From contig CAZNFR010000008.1 in assembly GCA_964572225.1 (NCBI GenBank), positions 5,251 through 69,250 on the forward strand: 64,000 nucleotides of DNA. Direction: 5' to 3'. A program made the translations under genes and the position numbers. This stretch comes from CAZNFR01 sp964572225. Its GTDB lineage: Bacteria > Bacteroidota > Bacteroidia > Bacteroidales > GCA-2748055. Below the pieces are notes generated by a model that was given only the letters and a program-made list of their open reading frames with translations, was not told the origin of the DNA and made no database searches. Within the stretch, counting starts at the first letter, position 1, and the number at the start of each line of letters is the position of its first letter. Positions 1-10,306 of this stretch are shown one piece after another.

Positions 1-1
1 T

Positions 2-3000
2 TTCCGTAGTTCTAACTACGAAAATTTCTCCTCTTTGTTGCCTCATTTTTATGGAGTCATTGATTGGAAGGATGAATTCACCGGTGTCAATGCCGGATTT
101 TTCACTTTCGAATCCGAAACTATACCCTCCATCCCGGATGAGGAAGGGATATTTGACCAACTTCCATCCACTCCCGCAATTGAATCCTATATTGGAAAAG
201 CAGGCGGGGAAACCGTGCTTCACTATGATTTCTGTCCCTTCTTCCGAGACCCTTCCTCCGGTAACATTCACAGGATCACCGAATTTGTTCTTAAGATTGA
301 TGCGGTTGACCAACCTGTCCGCCTCAGAGCAACCCATCCCAAAAAATCCACTCAATTGGAAAATTCTCTCCTGGCTGAAGGGGACTGGTTCAAGATCGGG
401 GTTACCTCCACCGGCATGCACAAGATCAGCTTTAACCAGCTTAAGGACCTGGGTATGTCGGATCCGGCGAACATCAGGATTTATGGATGGGGCGGGAAAA
501 TGACCCCCGAGAACGCAGAAGAAGGGGACCAGGATCAGCTTCTGCCCACACAGGTATTTTTAAATAAGGGGGCAGATGGAATTTTTAATTCGGGCGATTA
601 CCTGCTATTCTTTGCCCAGGGCCCGGTAGAATGGAAATATTCGGATTCAGAAGGCATGTTCATTCATGAAAAAAATAATTATAGCGATTACGGCACCTAC
701 CTTATCACCGATTCCCAAGGATCGCCCTTAATACCGGAACCCCTGGAAACAGTTTCCGAAGAGCCTGATTACGAGAGTAACAGTTATGATATCCTGGCCT
801 GGCACGAAGAGAACCTGTATAATTTTTTGAAATCAGGAAGGGAATGGTACGGAGAGGATTTCGACCTGAGCCTTCAACAGGTATTCTCATTCAACCTTCC
901 GGGAGCTATTACCAGTGAACCGGCAAAACTGGCTACCGGACTCCTGGGAAGAAGTAAAGAAGATGTGAGCTTCGTGGTTTATGCCGATAATATCCTTCTA
1001 GATACTGTTAAACTCCGGCGGACAAACCTCGGTAGCTATACTGCTATTTATGCCGATATTGAAGAGGACGTTTTTGACATCCAGCCAACAGGGGATGAAG
1101 TTCAGGTCAAACTCAAGTTTAACAAATCAGATGCCGGTTCCCAGGGCTGGCTGGACTACCTGGCGATCAACGCCCGGGCCAGTCTTAATCTCACCGGCGA
1201 TGAACTGCTGTTCAGGGACAAACGCATGGCAGAGCAGGGTCCCGTAACCCGGTTTACTCTTTCCTCCGCCGGCAGCAATACCGTACTCTGGGATGTTACC
1301 GATGTTCATCAGATCAGACAACTGAATGCAGGTCCCTCGGGTGGTCAACTTCAGTTCACCGTAAACTCATCTCTTCTGCGGGAATATATCGTATTCAGAC
1401 CGGATGGTGATTTTCCTCAACCCGTTATAAGCGGTGGGATGTTCGGTAAAATTGAAAACCAGGATCTTACCGGAGGGGATGTTCCCGATATGGTTATACT
1501 GGCTTACGAAGGTTTCCTTGATATCGCTGAGGACTTTGCTTCATACCGGAGCGAAAGAGACGGACTGAAAATCAGGATCCTGACCCCGATGCATGTCTAT
1601 AATGAATTTTCCGGAGGAAGGCCCGATGTGACCGCAATCCGAAACTACATGCGTTACCTTTACCAGGCCGGTCAGGAAGAAGATGGCAGCAGTCTGAAAT
1701 ATCTCCTCTTTTTCGGAGATGCTTCCTTCGACTTTAAAGCAGGTCCGGAGGAAGGGAACTTTGCACCCACCTATCAGTCTGCTAATAGCCTTTCGCCCAC
1801 AGATTCCTATGTAACCGACGATTTCTTCGCCATGCTGGACGATGGGGAGACCATGAGAACCGGACTTCTGGATATCGGAGTGGGAAGATTCCCGGTCAGC
1901 AGCACCTCTCAGGCTGAAAACATGGTTGAGAAGATCAAAAGATATGAACAGCCCGACCGTATGGGAAACTGGAGAAACAATATCTCTTTTATCAGCGATG
2001 ATGAGGATTCAAATATCCATCTTAGTCAGGCCGACGATCTTGCCAAATACGTGGAGGAGTATTACCCCGGATTTAACATCAATAAGATCTATATGGATGC
2101 CTACCCACAGATTTCCACTCCCACCGGTGAGCGTTACCCCGATGTAAACATGGCCATCAATGATCAGATAAATAACGGGGCGCTCATTATTAATTATACC
2201 GGACACGGAGGAACCAAAGGATTGGCACAGGAACAGATCCTTACCCTCAATGATATCGAATCCTGGGAAAACACAGGGAAACTTCCCTTATTCATGACTG
2301 CCACATGCGAGTTCAGTCGTTTTGATGAGCCCGATCTGGTCTCTGCAGGTGAACAGGTGATCCTTAATCCGGATGGAGGAGGAATTGCCTTGCTCACCAC
2401 TACCCGACTTGTATGGTCAGGCCCTAATGCCGTTCTGAATGAAAAATTTTATGAGGTCGTTTTCATGAAAAATGAGGATAATGAAAATTACAGTCTGGGC
2501 GAAATTATGCAGTACTCCAAAAATAACGCCGGACCCGGTACCAATAAGCGGAACTTCACTCTCCTCGGTGATCCCTCCATGAAACTGGCCTACCCTTTCC
2601 ATCAGGTCATTACCGACAGCATAAACGGTCAGCCGGTGGAAATGCAGATCGATACCCTGAAGGCCCTGAAAAAAGTTACCATATCAGGACATATTGCCGA
2701 TGCGGAAGGAAGACTCCTGGACCAGTTCAACGGGATTATCTTTCCACGTATTTACGATAAGGAGCGTATGCAAACCACACTGGCAAACGACGGGGGCGAC
2801 AAGAAATCTTTTACTGTAAGGAATAACATATTGTATCAGGGCAAGGCTTCCGTCGAGAACGGGCGGTTCCGCTTCAGCTTTATCGTTCCCAAAGATATTA
2901 GTTATGCCTTAGGTGAAGGTAAATTGAGTTACTATGCCCTGGATAGCATCACCGATGCTGCCGGTGCTTTTGACAGGCTCCTGGTGGGTGGAACCTATCC

Positions 3001-3683
3001 GAATGCTCAACAGGACAATCTGGGTCCGCAGGTAGAGGCATTCATGAATAACGACTACTTCCGAACCGGTGGGATCACCAATGAAAACCCGGTCCTCTAC
3101 GTGAAAATTTTCGATGAAAACGGAATCAATACCACAGGCAATGGAATCGGACACGATATTACCGCCATCATCAGAGGTGAGGATTACGAACAACTGGTGG
3201 TGATGAACGAATTCTATCAGTCCGAACTCGACAGCTACCAGGAAGGAAGGGTCGAGTATCCATTGTCAACCCTTGAAGAAGGACATTACACCGTAGAAGT
3301 AAAAGTCTGGGATNNNNNNNNNNAATAATTCTGCCACGGCTTCGACCGAATTCAGAGTGATAGACGAGGAAGGAATGGTGTTGAAGAATCCGGTCAATTC
3401 GCCGAATCCATTTACCGATTTTACGGAAATAAGCTTTGAGCATAATAAGGCCGGACAGGATCTTGAGATTACCCTGGATATCTACTCTATGAACGGTCAA
3501 CGGGTCCGGAGTTTTACCTATACCGAATATGGAAGCGGATTCAGATCGGCACCCCTTACCTGGGACGGATTATCGGATTCCGGGACAGCTCAGCGCCAGG
3601 GGGTTTATACTTACAGGATAAGAGTGAAAAGTACCGATGGGGAAGAGTCGGAAGTCTCAGGTAAATTATTGATTATACGATAA
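2..3683 (+). CDS. porU: Type IX secretion sortase PorU (5' partial, internal assembly gap)
   Basis: PorU is the outer-membrane gingipain-type (C25) cysteine peptidase of the type IX secretion system; it removes the C-terminal sorting domain of exported cargo and attaches it to lipopolysaccharide. The reading frame is open to the left window edge, so the N-terminus lies outside. The catalytic His is in NYTGHGG (codon 2204-2206) and the Cys in TATCEFSRF (codon 2306-2308). The C-terminus from about 3390 is a CTD-like beta domain (NPF..., then a KLLIIR ending), as PorU proteins carry. Ten Ns at 3314-3323 break the frame on paper, but the protein continues past them (NNSATASTEFRV), so the gene is almost surely intact with a mis-sized gap. 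porV and ispF follow, the order I recall from Porphyromonas. Confidence 0.93.
3314..3323. other. Assembly gap (10 N) inside porU
   Basis: Ten Ns separate two halves of porU. The upstream codon ends exactly at 3313 and the downstream frame resumes at 3324, so a real gap must be a multiple of three. Ten is not, which marks it as a placeholder. The in-frame stop at 3326-3328 is an artefact of the assumed gap length. Confidence 0.9.
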
Positions 3684-3716
3684 TATTTGAATGCAATAAA
3701 AGTTTATTTTTTCTGT

Positions 3717-3724
3717 TATATTTG
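3717..3724 (+). promoter_or_regulatory. Bacteroidota -7 box upstream of porV
   Basis: TATATTTG matches the phylum's TAnnTTTG -7 element, 26 bases before the porV ATG. No TTG sits at the expected -33 distance, so the call rests on the -7 box alone. Confidence 0.45.
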
Positions 3725-3750
3725 TGCATTCTTAAAATTTAACTATCATA

Positions 3751-4980
3751 ATGTCTTTGAAAATCAGCGTAAAGAGCTTCCTGCTAGTGGCCTTGTGCGT
3801 TAGCCTTTCCGAGTTTGCAGGTAAGAGTCAGATCACCACTGGTGAATTAACCGGTGAACTGAATGTGATTGAATCAGCAGTTCCTTTTCTAACGATAGCT
3901 CCCGATAGCCGGTCAGGCGCCATGGGTGATGTGGGAGTGGCCACTTCCCCGGATATCGCTTCACAACACTGGAATCTTGCAAAGTATCCCTTCATTGAAG
4001 GCGACGGGGGATTATCCTTTTCCTATACTCCCTGGCTTAGAAACCTGATCAACGATATCAATCTTGCCTACCTGGTAGGGTATAAAAGGCTGGGCGATAA
4101 TCAGGTGATCTCCGCTTCCCTAAGGTATTTTTCCCTTGGAAATATCGTTTTCACCGACCGCTTCGGTGGCTTTATAAAAGATGTAAATCCTAACGAGCTC
4201 GCAGTAGACGTGGGTTATTCAAGGCTCTTTTCCGATAATTTCTCCGGAGGAATCGCTTTCCGCTTTATTCGCTCTGACCTTACCGGAGGAAGTTTTTCAA
4301 GCGAGACCATTGAAGCGAAACCCGGTGTTTCCGTGGCTGCTGACCTGGGTTTCTTCTATACCAATGAAGTGAGACTGGGTGATTATGACGGACAATTATC
4401 TTTTGGTACCAATTTCTCCAACATGGGAAGGAAAATATCCTACTCCGAAAATCAGGATGCATCCTTTATCCCGATTAACTGGAGACTCGGTAGCAGTCTT
4501 CTGTTGGAAATTGATAGTTATAACAGCATTACTTTTGCTCTTGACTTCAATAAGCTCCTTGTTCCAACCTCTCCAATTTATTACAACGACTCCCTGGATG
4601 CCGACCTGAATCCGGTTATTCAGTATGGCAAGGATCCGGATGTTTCAGTTCCCGTGGGTATGTTCCGATCCTTTTATGATGCCCCCGGTGTGGAGCTTGA
4701 AGATGGCAGCCGCTCCGTCTTCCGGGAAGAACTCAATGAGATCAATATTGCAGCCGGATTGGAATACTGGTACCGTGAACAATTCGCCATCCGCACCGGA
4801 TATTATTACGAGCATATCACCAAGGGTAACCGGAAATTCTTCACCGTTGGGGTTGGCCTGCGATTGAATATCTTTGAGATAGACTTCTCTTATCTGATAC
4901 CAACCCAGCAAAACAATCCTCTCGCCAATACCATCCGTTTTACACTCGGATTTGATTTTGACGACCTGAGGAGAAACTAA
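3751..4980 (+). CDS. porV: Type IX secretion outer membrane channel protein PorV
   Basis: PorV (LptO) is a FadL-like outer-membrane beta-barrel that shuttles T9SS cargo from the Sov translocon to the PorU attachment complex. The 409-residue protein has a signal peptide (about 1-27), then the characteristic N-terminal segment ending VPFLTIAPDSRSGAMGDVGVA, repeated amphipathic strands and an aromatic C-terminal strand (FTLGFDFDD). It follows porU by 67 bases behind its own -7 box and is 5 bases from ispF. Together with porU it shows that the host secretes and anchors proteins by T9SS; a likely client is the subtilase at 49867-51501. Confidence 0.95.
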   Translation: MSLKISVKSFLLVALCVSLSEFAGKSQITTGELTGELNVIESAVPFLTIAPDSRSGAMGDVGVATSPDIASQHWNLAKYPFIEGDGGLSFSYTPWLRNLINDINLAYLVGYKRLGDNQVISASLRYFSLGNIVFTDRFGGFIKDVNPNELAVDVGYSRLFSDNFSGGIAFRFIRSDLTGGSFSSETIEAKPGVSVAADLGFFYTNEVRLGDYDGQLSFGTNFSNMGRKISYSENQDASFIPINWRLGSSLLLEIDSYNSITFALDFNKLLVPTSPIYYNDSLDADLNPVIQYGKDPDVSVPVGMFRSFYDAPGVELEDGSRSVFREELNEINIAAGLEYWYREQFAIRTGYYYEHITKGNRKFFTVGVGLRLNIFEIDFSYLIPTQQNNPLANTIRFTLGFDFDDLRRN

Positions 4981-4985
4981 TTCTT

Positions 4986-5468
4986 ATGCAGTACCGGATC
5001 GGACAGGGATTCGATGTCCATGCTTTCGCAAAAGGACGTCCCCTTTTCCTTGGAGGGGTGAAGATTGATCATCCTGTCGGACTCCTGGGGCATTCCGACG
5101 CAGATGTTCTTCTTCATGCCATATGTGACGCTCTTCTGGGTGCTCTTGCTCTTGGAGATATAGGTATACATTTTCCCAATACCTCTCCCGAATTTAAAAA
5201 CATGGACAGCGCGATCCTCCTGAAACGATGCATGGAATTGATACAAAACGAGGGTTGGTCCGTTTCCAACCTGGATGCTACCCTGATCCTGGAAAAACCC
5301 AAAGTGAAGGATTATATTTCCGTAATGAGGGAAAAAATTGCCGGTATCCTGAAGATGGAACCATCCCGCGTATCCGTCAAGGCCACAACCACCGAAAAAC
5401 TTGGATTCACAGGCAGGGAAGAAGGGATCGCAGCCCTCGCAATAGTAATGCTTTCCCGGGAAGATTAA
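4986..5468 (+). CDS. ispF: 2-C-methyl-D-erythritol 2,4-cyclodiphosphate synthase
   Basis: IspF converts CDP-methylerythritol 2-phosphate to the cyclic diphosphate with loss of CMP, the fifth step of the non-mevalonate isoprenoid pathway, as a cytoplasmic trimer. At 160 residues it has normal family length. The metal ligands are visible: D10 and H12 in GQGFDVHAF and H44 in ADVLLHAICDALLGAL; the C-terminal KATTTEKLGFTGREEGIAA motif is also typical. It starts 5 bases after porV, so it is probably co-transcribed. Its TAA overlaps the stop codon of the convergent gene to its right through a shared TTAA. Confidence 0.97.
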   Translation: MQYRIGQGFDVHAFAKGRPLFLGGVKIDHPVGLLGHSDADVLLHAICDALLGALALGDIGIHFPNTSPEFKNMDSAILLKRCMELIQNEGWSVSNLDATLILEKPKVKDYISVMREKIAGILKMEPSRVSVKATTTEKLGFTGREEGIAALAIVMLSRED

Positions 5469-7390
5469 CGCAACTCGATTTCGGGAAGCTCATTTAAGCG
5501 CTCTTTAATAGTGGAGGAGAGAATATCCAGTCTCGAATCTATTCCTTCAAAACCTGCGATCTCCTTGTGTTTCATGATGAGATTAATGAGATATTGATGC
5601 CGGATGAGGTTCCCGTAATCATTGGGATCCTGATCTGTCATCTCAAGACTGATGGTTTCCGTTTCCAGCACATTCACAAACTCTTTCATGCGCAAAACAG
5701 CAGAATTCCTACACAATTCATCCCCCTGGAAGGAAAGGTAGAGAATTTCGTAATAAAACACGTTAGATCCGGTTTCGGCGGGAGGATAATTCTCAAAGAA
5801 TCGCTGAATACTGTCGCAGGTAAATAACTCAGGTTCCGTAATAAGCATGTACTGAAGCATTCGGGAATGCATTTGAATAACCTGGCGGTAAAATCCCGAC
5901 CGGGCTTTGTGCGGGAGGGTTGGAGGATGATTGAAACCAGGATAAAGAATGTTTTGATATGCTTCCTTGTCAAATACATACCCTGAGATCTTCTCAAAGC
6001 TATCCCCATTCCCTGACAGATAATAATGAAACCCCTGGTCTACCAGGTTTTCCGGATCGATCAGGTTCAGAAGATCCAATGATACTGATTTTGCCAGGCA
6101 TATCGGGCGCGAACCGGATTGATGTCCTGTGAGTTCCAAAAAAAGATAAACCGAATTGCTTACCCGGGGTTTAAGATAATTCCGGATTCGAACCTTTCCG
6201 GTTTTCGAATCGAAATGGTATGTTCCTCCACTAATGGGAATGATGGGATTATCTCCTTCTAACCCGTTTTTGATCTCCCAATCGGTTTTTGAGATGGAAA
6301 GATTGGGCAGATACTCCTCATCCTCCAGTACGAGTTGCCTTTCCTTAAGTCTCAGTAATTCAGCCTCTGTAAGTCCGAGTTCGATCCCTTTCGCAGAAGA
6401 AAGGTTTTTTTTCAGATTCACCAGGTATTGTGGATCCTTCAGGAGAGCAATGTTGATGATCACTACGTCCTCCCGTAAATGATTTGCATACTGCTGATAT
6501 AAAAGCGGATAGGTGTCATTATCTCCATTGGTAAAAAGAATAGCCCCCTCCGGAAGATTACCCAGGAGCGTCCGGGCATACTCAACCCAAAAATCCTGAT
6601 AGTATCCCTGTTGATCCTGATAAATACGAAGAAGATACCGGGCCTCTTCTTCAAAACCGAACAGGGTTAGTTCATACCAGTGAGACATGATCTCATTGGC
6701 CAGCTTGATATCCATACCCCCGATGAGCGTATAATAATCCGGATTTCGCTCATACAGCACCTGGTAGGTGGATATTGAAGCTTGAGCAAAATAGAGATAC
6801 TGCTCAACTGCCGTCTCCCTTCCTTTGAGAATACTTGCCCTGGCTGTATCTGAAAAAAGATTGTGGGCCCAGAATATGTCGGAAGCCCTTTGCCCATAAG
6901 CTCTCGCAAGTCCGTATAGTTCATTGTCGTCCATGGCGGCACTTTCCATTCCCCGATAAAATTCTATCACATCCGAGCCCCAGCCAACATAGCCGTAAAA
7001 GGGATGAATGCTGAAATTGTACAGATCTGAGTTATTGATCACCCCGGAAAGGATGGCCTGATTTTTCGCATTTTTGTTTCCCGAGGCACCCCTGTATGCA
7101 GGAGCATATCCCGTTTTGGAACTCCAGATCAGGATTTTTTCACCCAGGCTAATATTCTGTTGCGAAAAATCGTCGATTTTCAGATACCAGCCTTCAGGAG
7201 TTCGCATAAAACGATAGGATCCCGGCGGATACGATCTCAATTGATCCGGCGATTCGGCAAGCACATACCGGGTGGCCACCTCCCTCAAGGCCGGGAAGTT
7301 CTCAAGGTTCCTGAATCCGGAGGCCTGGGCAGCGTTGGCTGAGTGAAAGAGAATGAATGCCGAAAGAAATATGTTCAGAATGCGTTTCAA
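5465..7390 (-). CDS. Secreted protein with the C-terminal motif of DUF2723 proteins
   Basis: This is an uncharacterised 641-residue protein with a signal peptide (about 1-23, SANAAQA). Residues 286-296 read FTNGDNDTYPL, followed by a strand like the one after the same motif in DUF2723 integral membrane proteins (putative glycosyltransferases), where it lies in the soluble C-terminal part. The long run of transmembrane helices of that family is absent here, so this looks like the soluble module standing alone, probably periplasmic. Residues about 155-260 are helical and could be TPR-like. The start is TTG (MKRILNIF); an upstream in-frame stop lies three codons earlier and no better start is nearby. 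Function is unknown. Confidence 0.8.
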   Translation of the reverse strand: MKRILNIFLSAFILFHSANAAQASGFRNLENFPALREVATRYVLAESPDQLRSYPPGSYRFMRTPEGWYLKIDDFSQQNISLGEKILIWSSKTGYAPAYRGASGNKNAKNQAILSGVINNSDLYNFSIHPFYGYVGWGSDVIEFYRGMESAAMDDNELYGLARAYGQRASDIFWAHNLFSDTARASILKGRETAVEQYLYFAQASISTYQVLYERNPDYYTLIGGMDIKLANEIMSHWYELTLFGFEEEARYLLRIYQDQQGYYQDFWVEYARTLLGNLPEGAILFTNGDNDTYPLLYQQYANHLREDVVIINIALLKDPQYLVNLKKNLSSAKGIELGLTEAELLRLKERQLVLEDEEYLPNLSISKTDWEIKNGLEGDNPIIPISGGTYHFDSKTGKVRIRNYLKPRVSNSVYLFLELTGHQSGSRPICLAKSVSLDLLNLIDPENLVDQGFHYYLSGNGDSFEKISGYVFDKEAYQNILYPGFNHPPTLPHKARSGFYRQVIQMHSRMLQYMLITEPELFTCDSIQRFFENYPPAETGSNVFYYEILYLSFQGDELCRNSAVLRMKEFVNVLETETISLEMTDQDPNDYGNLIRHQYLINLIMKHKEIAGFEGIDSRLDILSSTIKERLNELPEIELR

Positions 7391-7605
7391 AGCTTAACTG
7401 GCATTTTTTTTCTAGGTCAGAGATGTCAACCTCTTTTCCTAAACAATTCCAGACTAATATTTCCGTTGTAACCTACAAATTAAACGTTGTATTTTCAATT
7501 TTAATCTGTCCAACCATGAAAAGCCTGATGAACAGGTTCGCATTTTTGATTATTTCTTTCTTATTTTGATATCCGGAATGAATAACTATAAACCTATGGA
7601 TTATT

Positions 7606-8997
7606 ATGAATAAAAAAATATACCTCCTTTTGATTCTTTTTCCCTTTCTGTATTTAGGTAATGGATATGCATTACCCTATGAAATTTCCCTGGAGGCTGA
7701 GGGATTACCCGATGGACGGTACTATCTGATACAGATCAGAGGGGATGAATACAGACTTGTCGACAGTACGCTCAGCTCCGAAGGGAAGATCTTCTTCAGA
7801 ACCGATACTTCCGATTCGAAAGGAATGTACAGAATCGTGGGAAGCCAGAGCTATGGAATGGGAAGAAACCGGGGAATGCCATTTTCCATTGAATTCATTA
7901 ATGCCCATGAGGATGTTAAACTGAAAACCCGTTACCAGGATCCTGTGGGTGCTATGTTGGTAGAGGAATCCGATGAAAATCGCATCTATTATCACTTTCT
8001 TCATATGCAGGAGCATTTTCGTAGCAGGTTCGGCAGACTTCTCCCCTTGTTGGAGGTATACAGGCCGCAGGATCTTTTCTTTATGCCACTCTCCACCGAA
8101 ATGGTGAGAGTTCAGACCGAATATTATGATTCCCTTATCGTGGTAATGGGTGAAAAGCCCGAATCCATCGCCTCAGCAATCATAGCCATGGAACTGGAAC
8201 CGGTCTATAATCCCGTCGGGAATACCGATTTTGAGCAACACCTGAGGGAGAGTTTTCTCTCTATGGTTAGCTTCGATGAACCTTTGCTGATTAACTCCCA
8301 GGTATATACGCAAAAGATCCTTACTTACCTCGGACTCTACCGCTCACCTGAGTTAACGCAGTCGGAACAGGAAAACCTATTTATTGAGGCTGTGGACAGA
8401 ATCATGGAAAGATCCTCCTATAACCAGGAGGTGTACGACTTTATTATGAATTATCTTATCGATGGATTTGAACAGTATCAAATGGAAAAGCTACTGGTTC
8501 ATATAGCAGATAATTACCTGGAAGGCGAATGCGAAACCGAAAATGAGGCAATAGCCCAGGCGAGACTCGAGAAATACCGCAAAATGGCCATCGGAAACCG
8601 GGTTAATGATTTTACTTTACTCGATATCTTCGACAAGCCTGAAAGATTAAGCGAGCTTGGAGGAGATACCCTCATCCTGGTTTTTTGGTCTTCCGAATGC
8701 CCCCACTGTACCCGTTTAATGCCACGGCTTGCCAAATGGTATGACGACCTGGAACCCGATGAAAGGCCCGGATTGTATACCGTTTCCATCGATGAAAACG
8801 AAGCCGATTGGTCTGAATATGTTCTGATGAACGATCTTCCGGGCGTGAATACCTATGTCGCTGAAGGCTGGGACAGTAACGTGGCCCGAGAGTATAATCT
8901 ATATGCCACTCCTACCATATTTATCCTCAACAAAAACCTGGAAATACTGGAAAAACCGGTTAGTTTCCGTGAAGTGGAAATCTTTTTCGAAGAATAA
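7606..8997 (+). CDS. TlpA-like thiol-disulfide oxidoreductase
   Basis: This 463-residue periplasmic protein has a signal peptide (about 1-22, ending GYA), an N-terminal beta domain of the DUF4369 type (about 25-120), a helical middle (about 130-320) and a C-terminal thioredoxin fold. The redox pair is in SSECPHCTRLMP (C365 and C368), and the cis-Pro region is NLYATPTIFIL. Such multidomain proteins are abundant in Bacteroidota and reduce or isomerise periplasmic disulfides, or serve cytochrome maturation. The substrate cannot be told here. A perfect palindrome downstream ends transcription from both sides. Confidence 0.85.
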   Translation: MNKKIYLLLILFPFLYLGNGYALPYEISLEAEGLPDGRYYLIQIRGDEYRLVDSTLSSEGKIFFRTDTSDSKGMYRIVGSQSYGMGRNRGMPFSIEFINAHEDVKLKTRYQDPVGAMLVEESDENRIYYHFLHMQEHFRSRFGRLLPLLEVYRPQDLFFMPLSTEMVRVQTEYYDSLIVVMGEKPESIASAIIAMELEPVYNPVGNTDFEQHLRESFLSMVSFDEPLLINSQVYTQKILTYLGLYRSPELTQSEQENLFIEAVDRIMERSSYNQEVYDFIMNYLIDGFEQYQMEKLLVHIADNYLEGECETENEAIAQARLEKYRKMAIGNRVNDFTLLDIFDKPERLSELGGDTLILVFWSSECPHCTRLMPRLAKWYDDLEPDERPGLYTVSIDENEADWSEYVLMNDLPGVNTYVAEGWDSNVAREYNLYATPTIFILNKNLEILEKPVSFREVEIFFEE

Positions 8998-9016
8998 TTT
9001 AAAAGACTCATCCAAA

Positions 9017-9054
9017 AAATGCCGTTATTAATGCCGGCATTAATAACGGCATTT
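9017..9054. terminator. 38-bp perfect palindrome, bidirectional terminator
   Basis: Both arms match over all 19 bases, centred between 9035 and 9036, with A/T-rich ends. It sits between the convergent TlpA-like gene and the last gene of the HvfA operon and could terminate both transcripts. Confidence 0.75.
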
Positions 9055-9118
9055 ATTATCTATAAAGTATTGATAATTAGTAAGTAAAAAAGATTCTTAC
9101 AAGTTGTAAAGAATCTAT

Positions 9119-9544
9119 TTACCGTTTGCCAATAATTCCGTCAATACTGATTCTGCCACTTCCGTAGATCATAAGGGCGAAGAGCATTAAAAGATAGTAG
9201 AGGGGAATTTCAAACCCATTATTTCCCGCATTAAATCCGTTTCCGGCATGAACCGTGAATATGGCAACGAGCATCACGATGATTAAGGGAACAGCAATGA
9301 TGCGGGTACCCAGTCCCAGCGTTAGCAGGACTACTCCGGTAATTTCTGTAATTCCGGCAAGATATGCACTTACCAATGGAAGAGGGTAGTTCATACTTGC
9401 AAACCATTCCCCTACGGCCTGAAAATCGCTTAGCTTATTGGTTGCAGGTTGATAAAATCCATACGCTAGGATTAGTCTGAAAAAAAGAAGGGGAAGATCT
9501 TTCAGGGAACTTACCCCGGAAACAAAATTTTTGTAGGCTTTCAT
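9119..9544 (-). CDS. hvfD: DoxX family membrane protein (HvfD-like)
   Basis: This 141-residue DoxX protein has four predicted membrane helices (about 18-35, 55-80, 83-105 and 115-130). DoxX proteins are the usual fourth member of HvfABCD operons; their role there is not settled, and redox support or handling of the modified peptide has been suggested. It starts 7 bases after hvfC and is the last gene of the operon, ending before the palindromic terminator. Family assignment is firm; the name hvfD rests on context. Confidence 0.85.
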   Translation of the reverse strand: MKAYKNFVSGVSSLKDLPLLFFRLILAYGFYQPATNKLSDFQAVGEWFASMNYPLPLVSAYLAGITEITGVVLLTLGLGTRIIAVPLIIVMLVAIFTVHAGNGFNAGNNGFEIPLYYLLMLFALMIYGSGRISIDGIIGKR

Positions 9545-9551
9545 TTTTGGA

Positions 9552-10304
9552 TTATTTAGAATTGAGTATAACCTGTTTTTGGATCAGATCCTCTACAAAC
9601 CGCATGAGACTTTCATCCAGCATTTTTTTGCTTTCAATACCGAACAGCCTGTGGATATCAGGATAAAGAGATCTGATGGACCGCTCTGAACCGGAGATTT
9701 GTTCAAAAACGAAGGCATGAAGAATGGAAAGATTGAAGAAATTGACATGCCCCGTGTCCGGCTCCCGGCTTACCAGGACAAAATAGCTGCCCTTATTTTC
9801 ACTTGCCTTGCCAATCTTCATCAGGTGTACCGGATATTCCAGCCGGATAAGCCGGAATTCGGGATTGATCCCTAAGATTTTACTTAAAGGATCGCCGTGA
9901 ATTTCTGATTGCGCCGGAATTACCTCATCGGGCATGGTATGAACCTCAATCTCCACCCATTCAAATAACAGCAGATCGTGGAGCCAGGGTGATTCATGTC
10001 GCACAGCCAGGTTTTGTTCAAGGGCATATTCATAAAATTCACCCGGCAATTTCCATATTTGAGGCGTCTGGCAATCGTGTACAGAAAAAAAATCATGGAT
10101 CATTTCCCGGAATTTCTTTGTCCCAAAAACCTGGTGGGTGATTGGATATGCCTGTTCCATGGTATTATAAACCACATTGAAGACCAACCGACGGTAATGA
10201 TGAAGACGGTCGGGAGTAATCCCGGGAATCCGGGTTTCAATTCCAGTTCGGCAATACTTTCCCAGCGAATTCTGGATCTCTTCGGTGGGTTGTAATAATT
10301 TCAT
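9552..10304 (-). CDS. hvfC: HvfC family RiPP maturation partner (DUF2063)
   Basis: HvfC is the partner of the MNIO enzyme HvfB. Its N-terminal domain resembles precursor-recognition domains and it forms a heterodimer with HvfB. The DUF2063 region spans about residues 1-95 (GIETRIPGITPDRLHHYRRL followed by NTMEQAYPIT). The ATG at 10304 was chosen because it lies 2 bases after the hvfB stop; longer TTG-started readings would run into hvfB. The chosen protein has 250 residues. Tight spacing to hvfB suggests coupled translation and equal amounts of both proteins. The C-terminal half is less conserved and mixed alpha/beta. Confidence 0.88.
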   Translation of the reverse strand: MKLLQPTEEIQNSLGKYCRTGIETRIPGITPDRLHHYRRLVFNVVYNTMEQAYPITHQVFGTKKFREMIHDFFSVHDCQTPQIWKLPGEFYEYALEQNLAVRHESPWLHDLLLFEWVEIEVHTMPDEVIPAQSEIHGDPLSKILGINPEFRLIRLEYPVHLMKIGKASENKGSYFVLVSREPDTGHVNFFNLSILHAFVFEQISGSERSIRSLYPDIHRLFGIESKKMLDESLMRFVEDLIQKQVILNSK

Positions 10305-10306
10305 GA

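Noticed and set aside
2..18. Inverted repeat CGTAGTT-CT-AACTACG near the left end
   Set aside because: It lies within the porU coding frame with only a 2-base loop and no T-tract, so no regulatory role is supported.
3314..3328. porU as a pseudogene with a premature stop
   Set aside because: The stop appears only because of the arbitrary 10-base gap; the downstream frame continues a normal PorU C-terminus.
7515..7569. 17-codon frame with a signal-peptide-like sequence before the TlpA-like gene
   Set aside because: It is too short and has no overlap or conserved context; probably chance or a decayed signal sequence.
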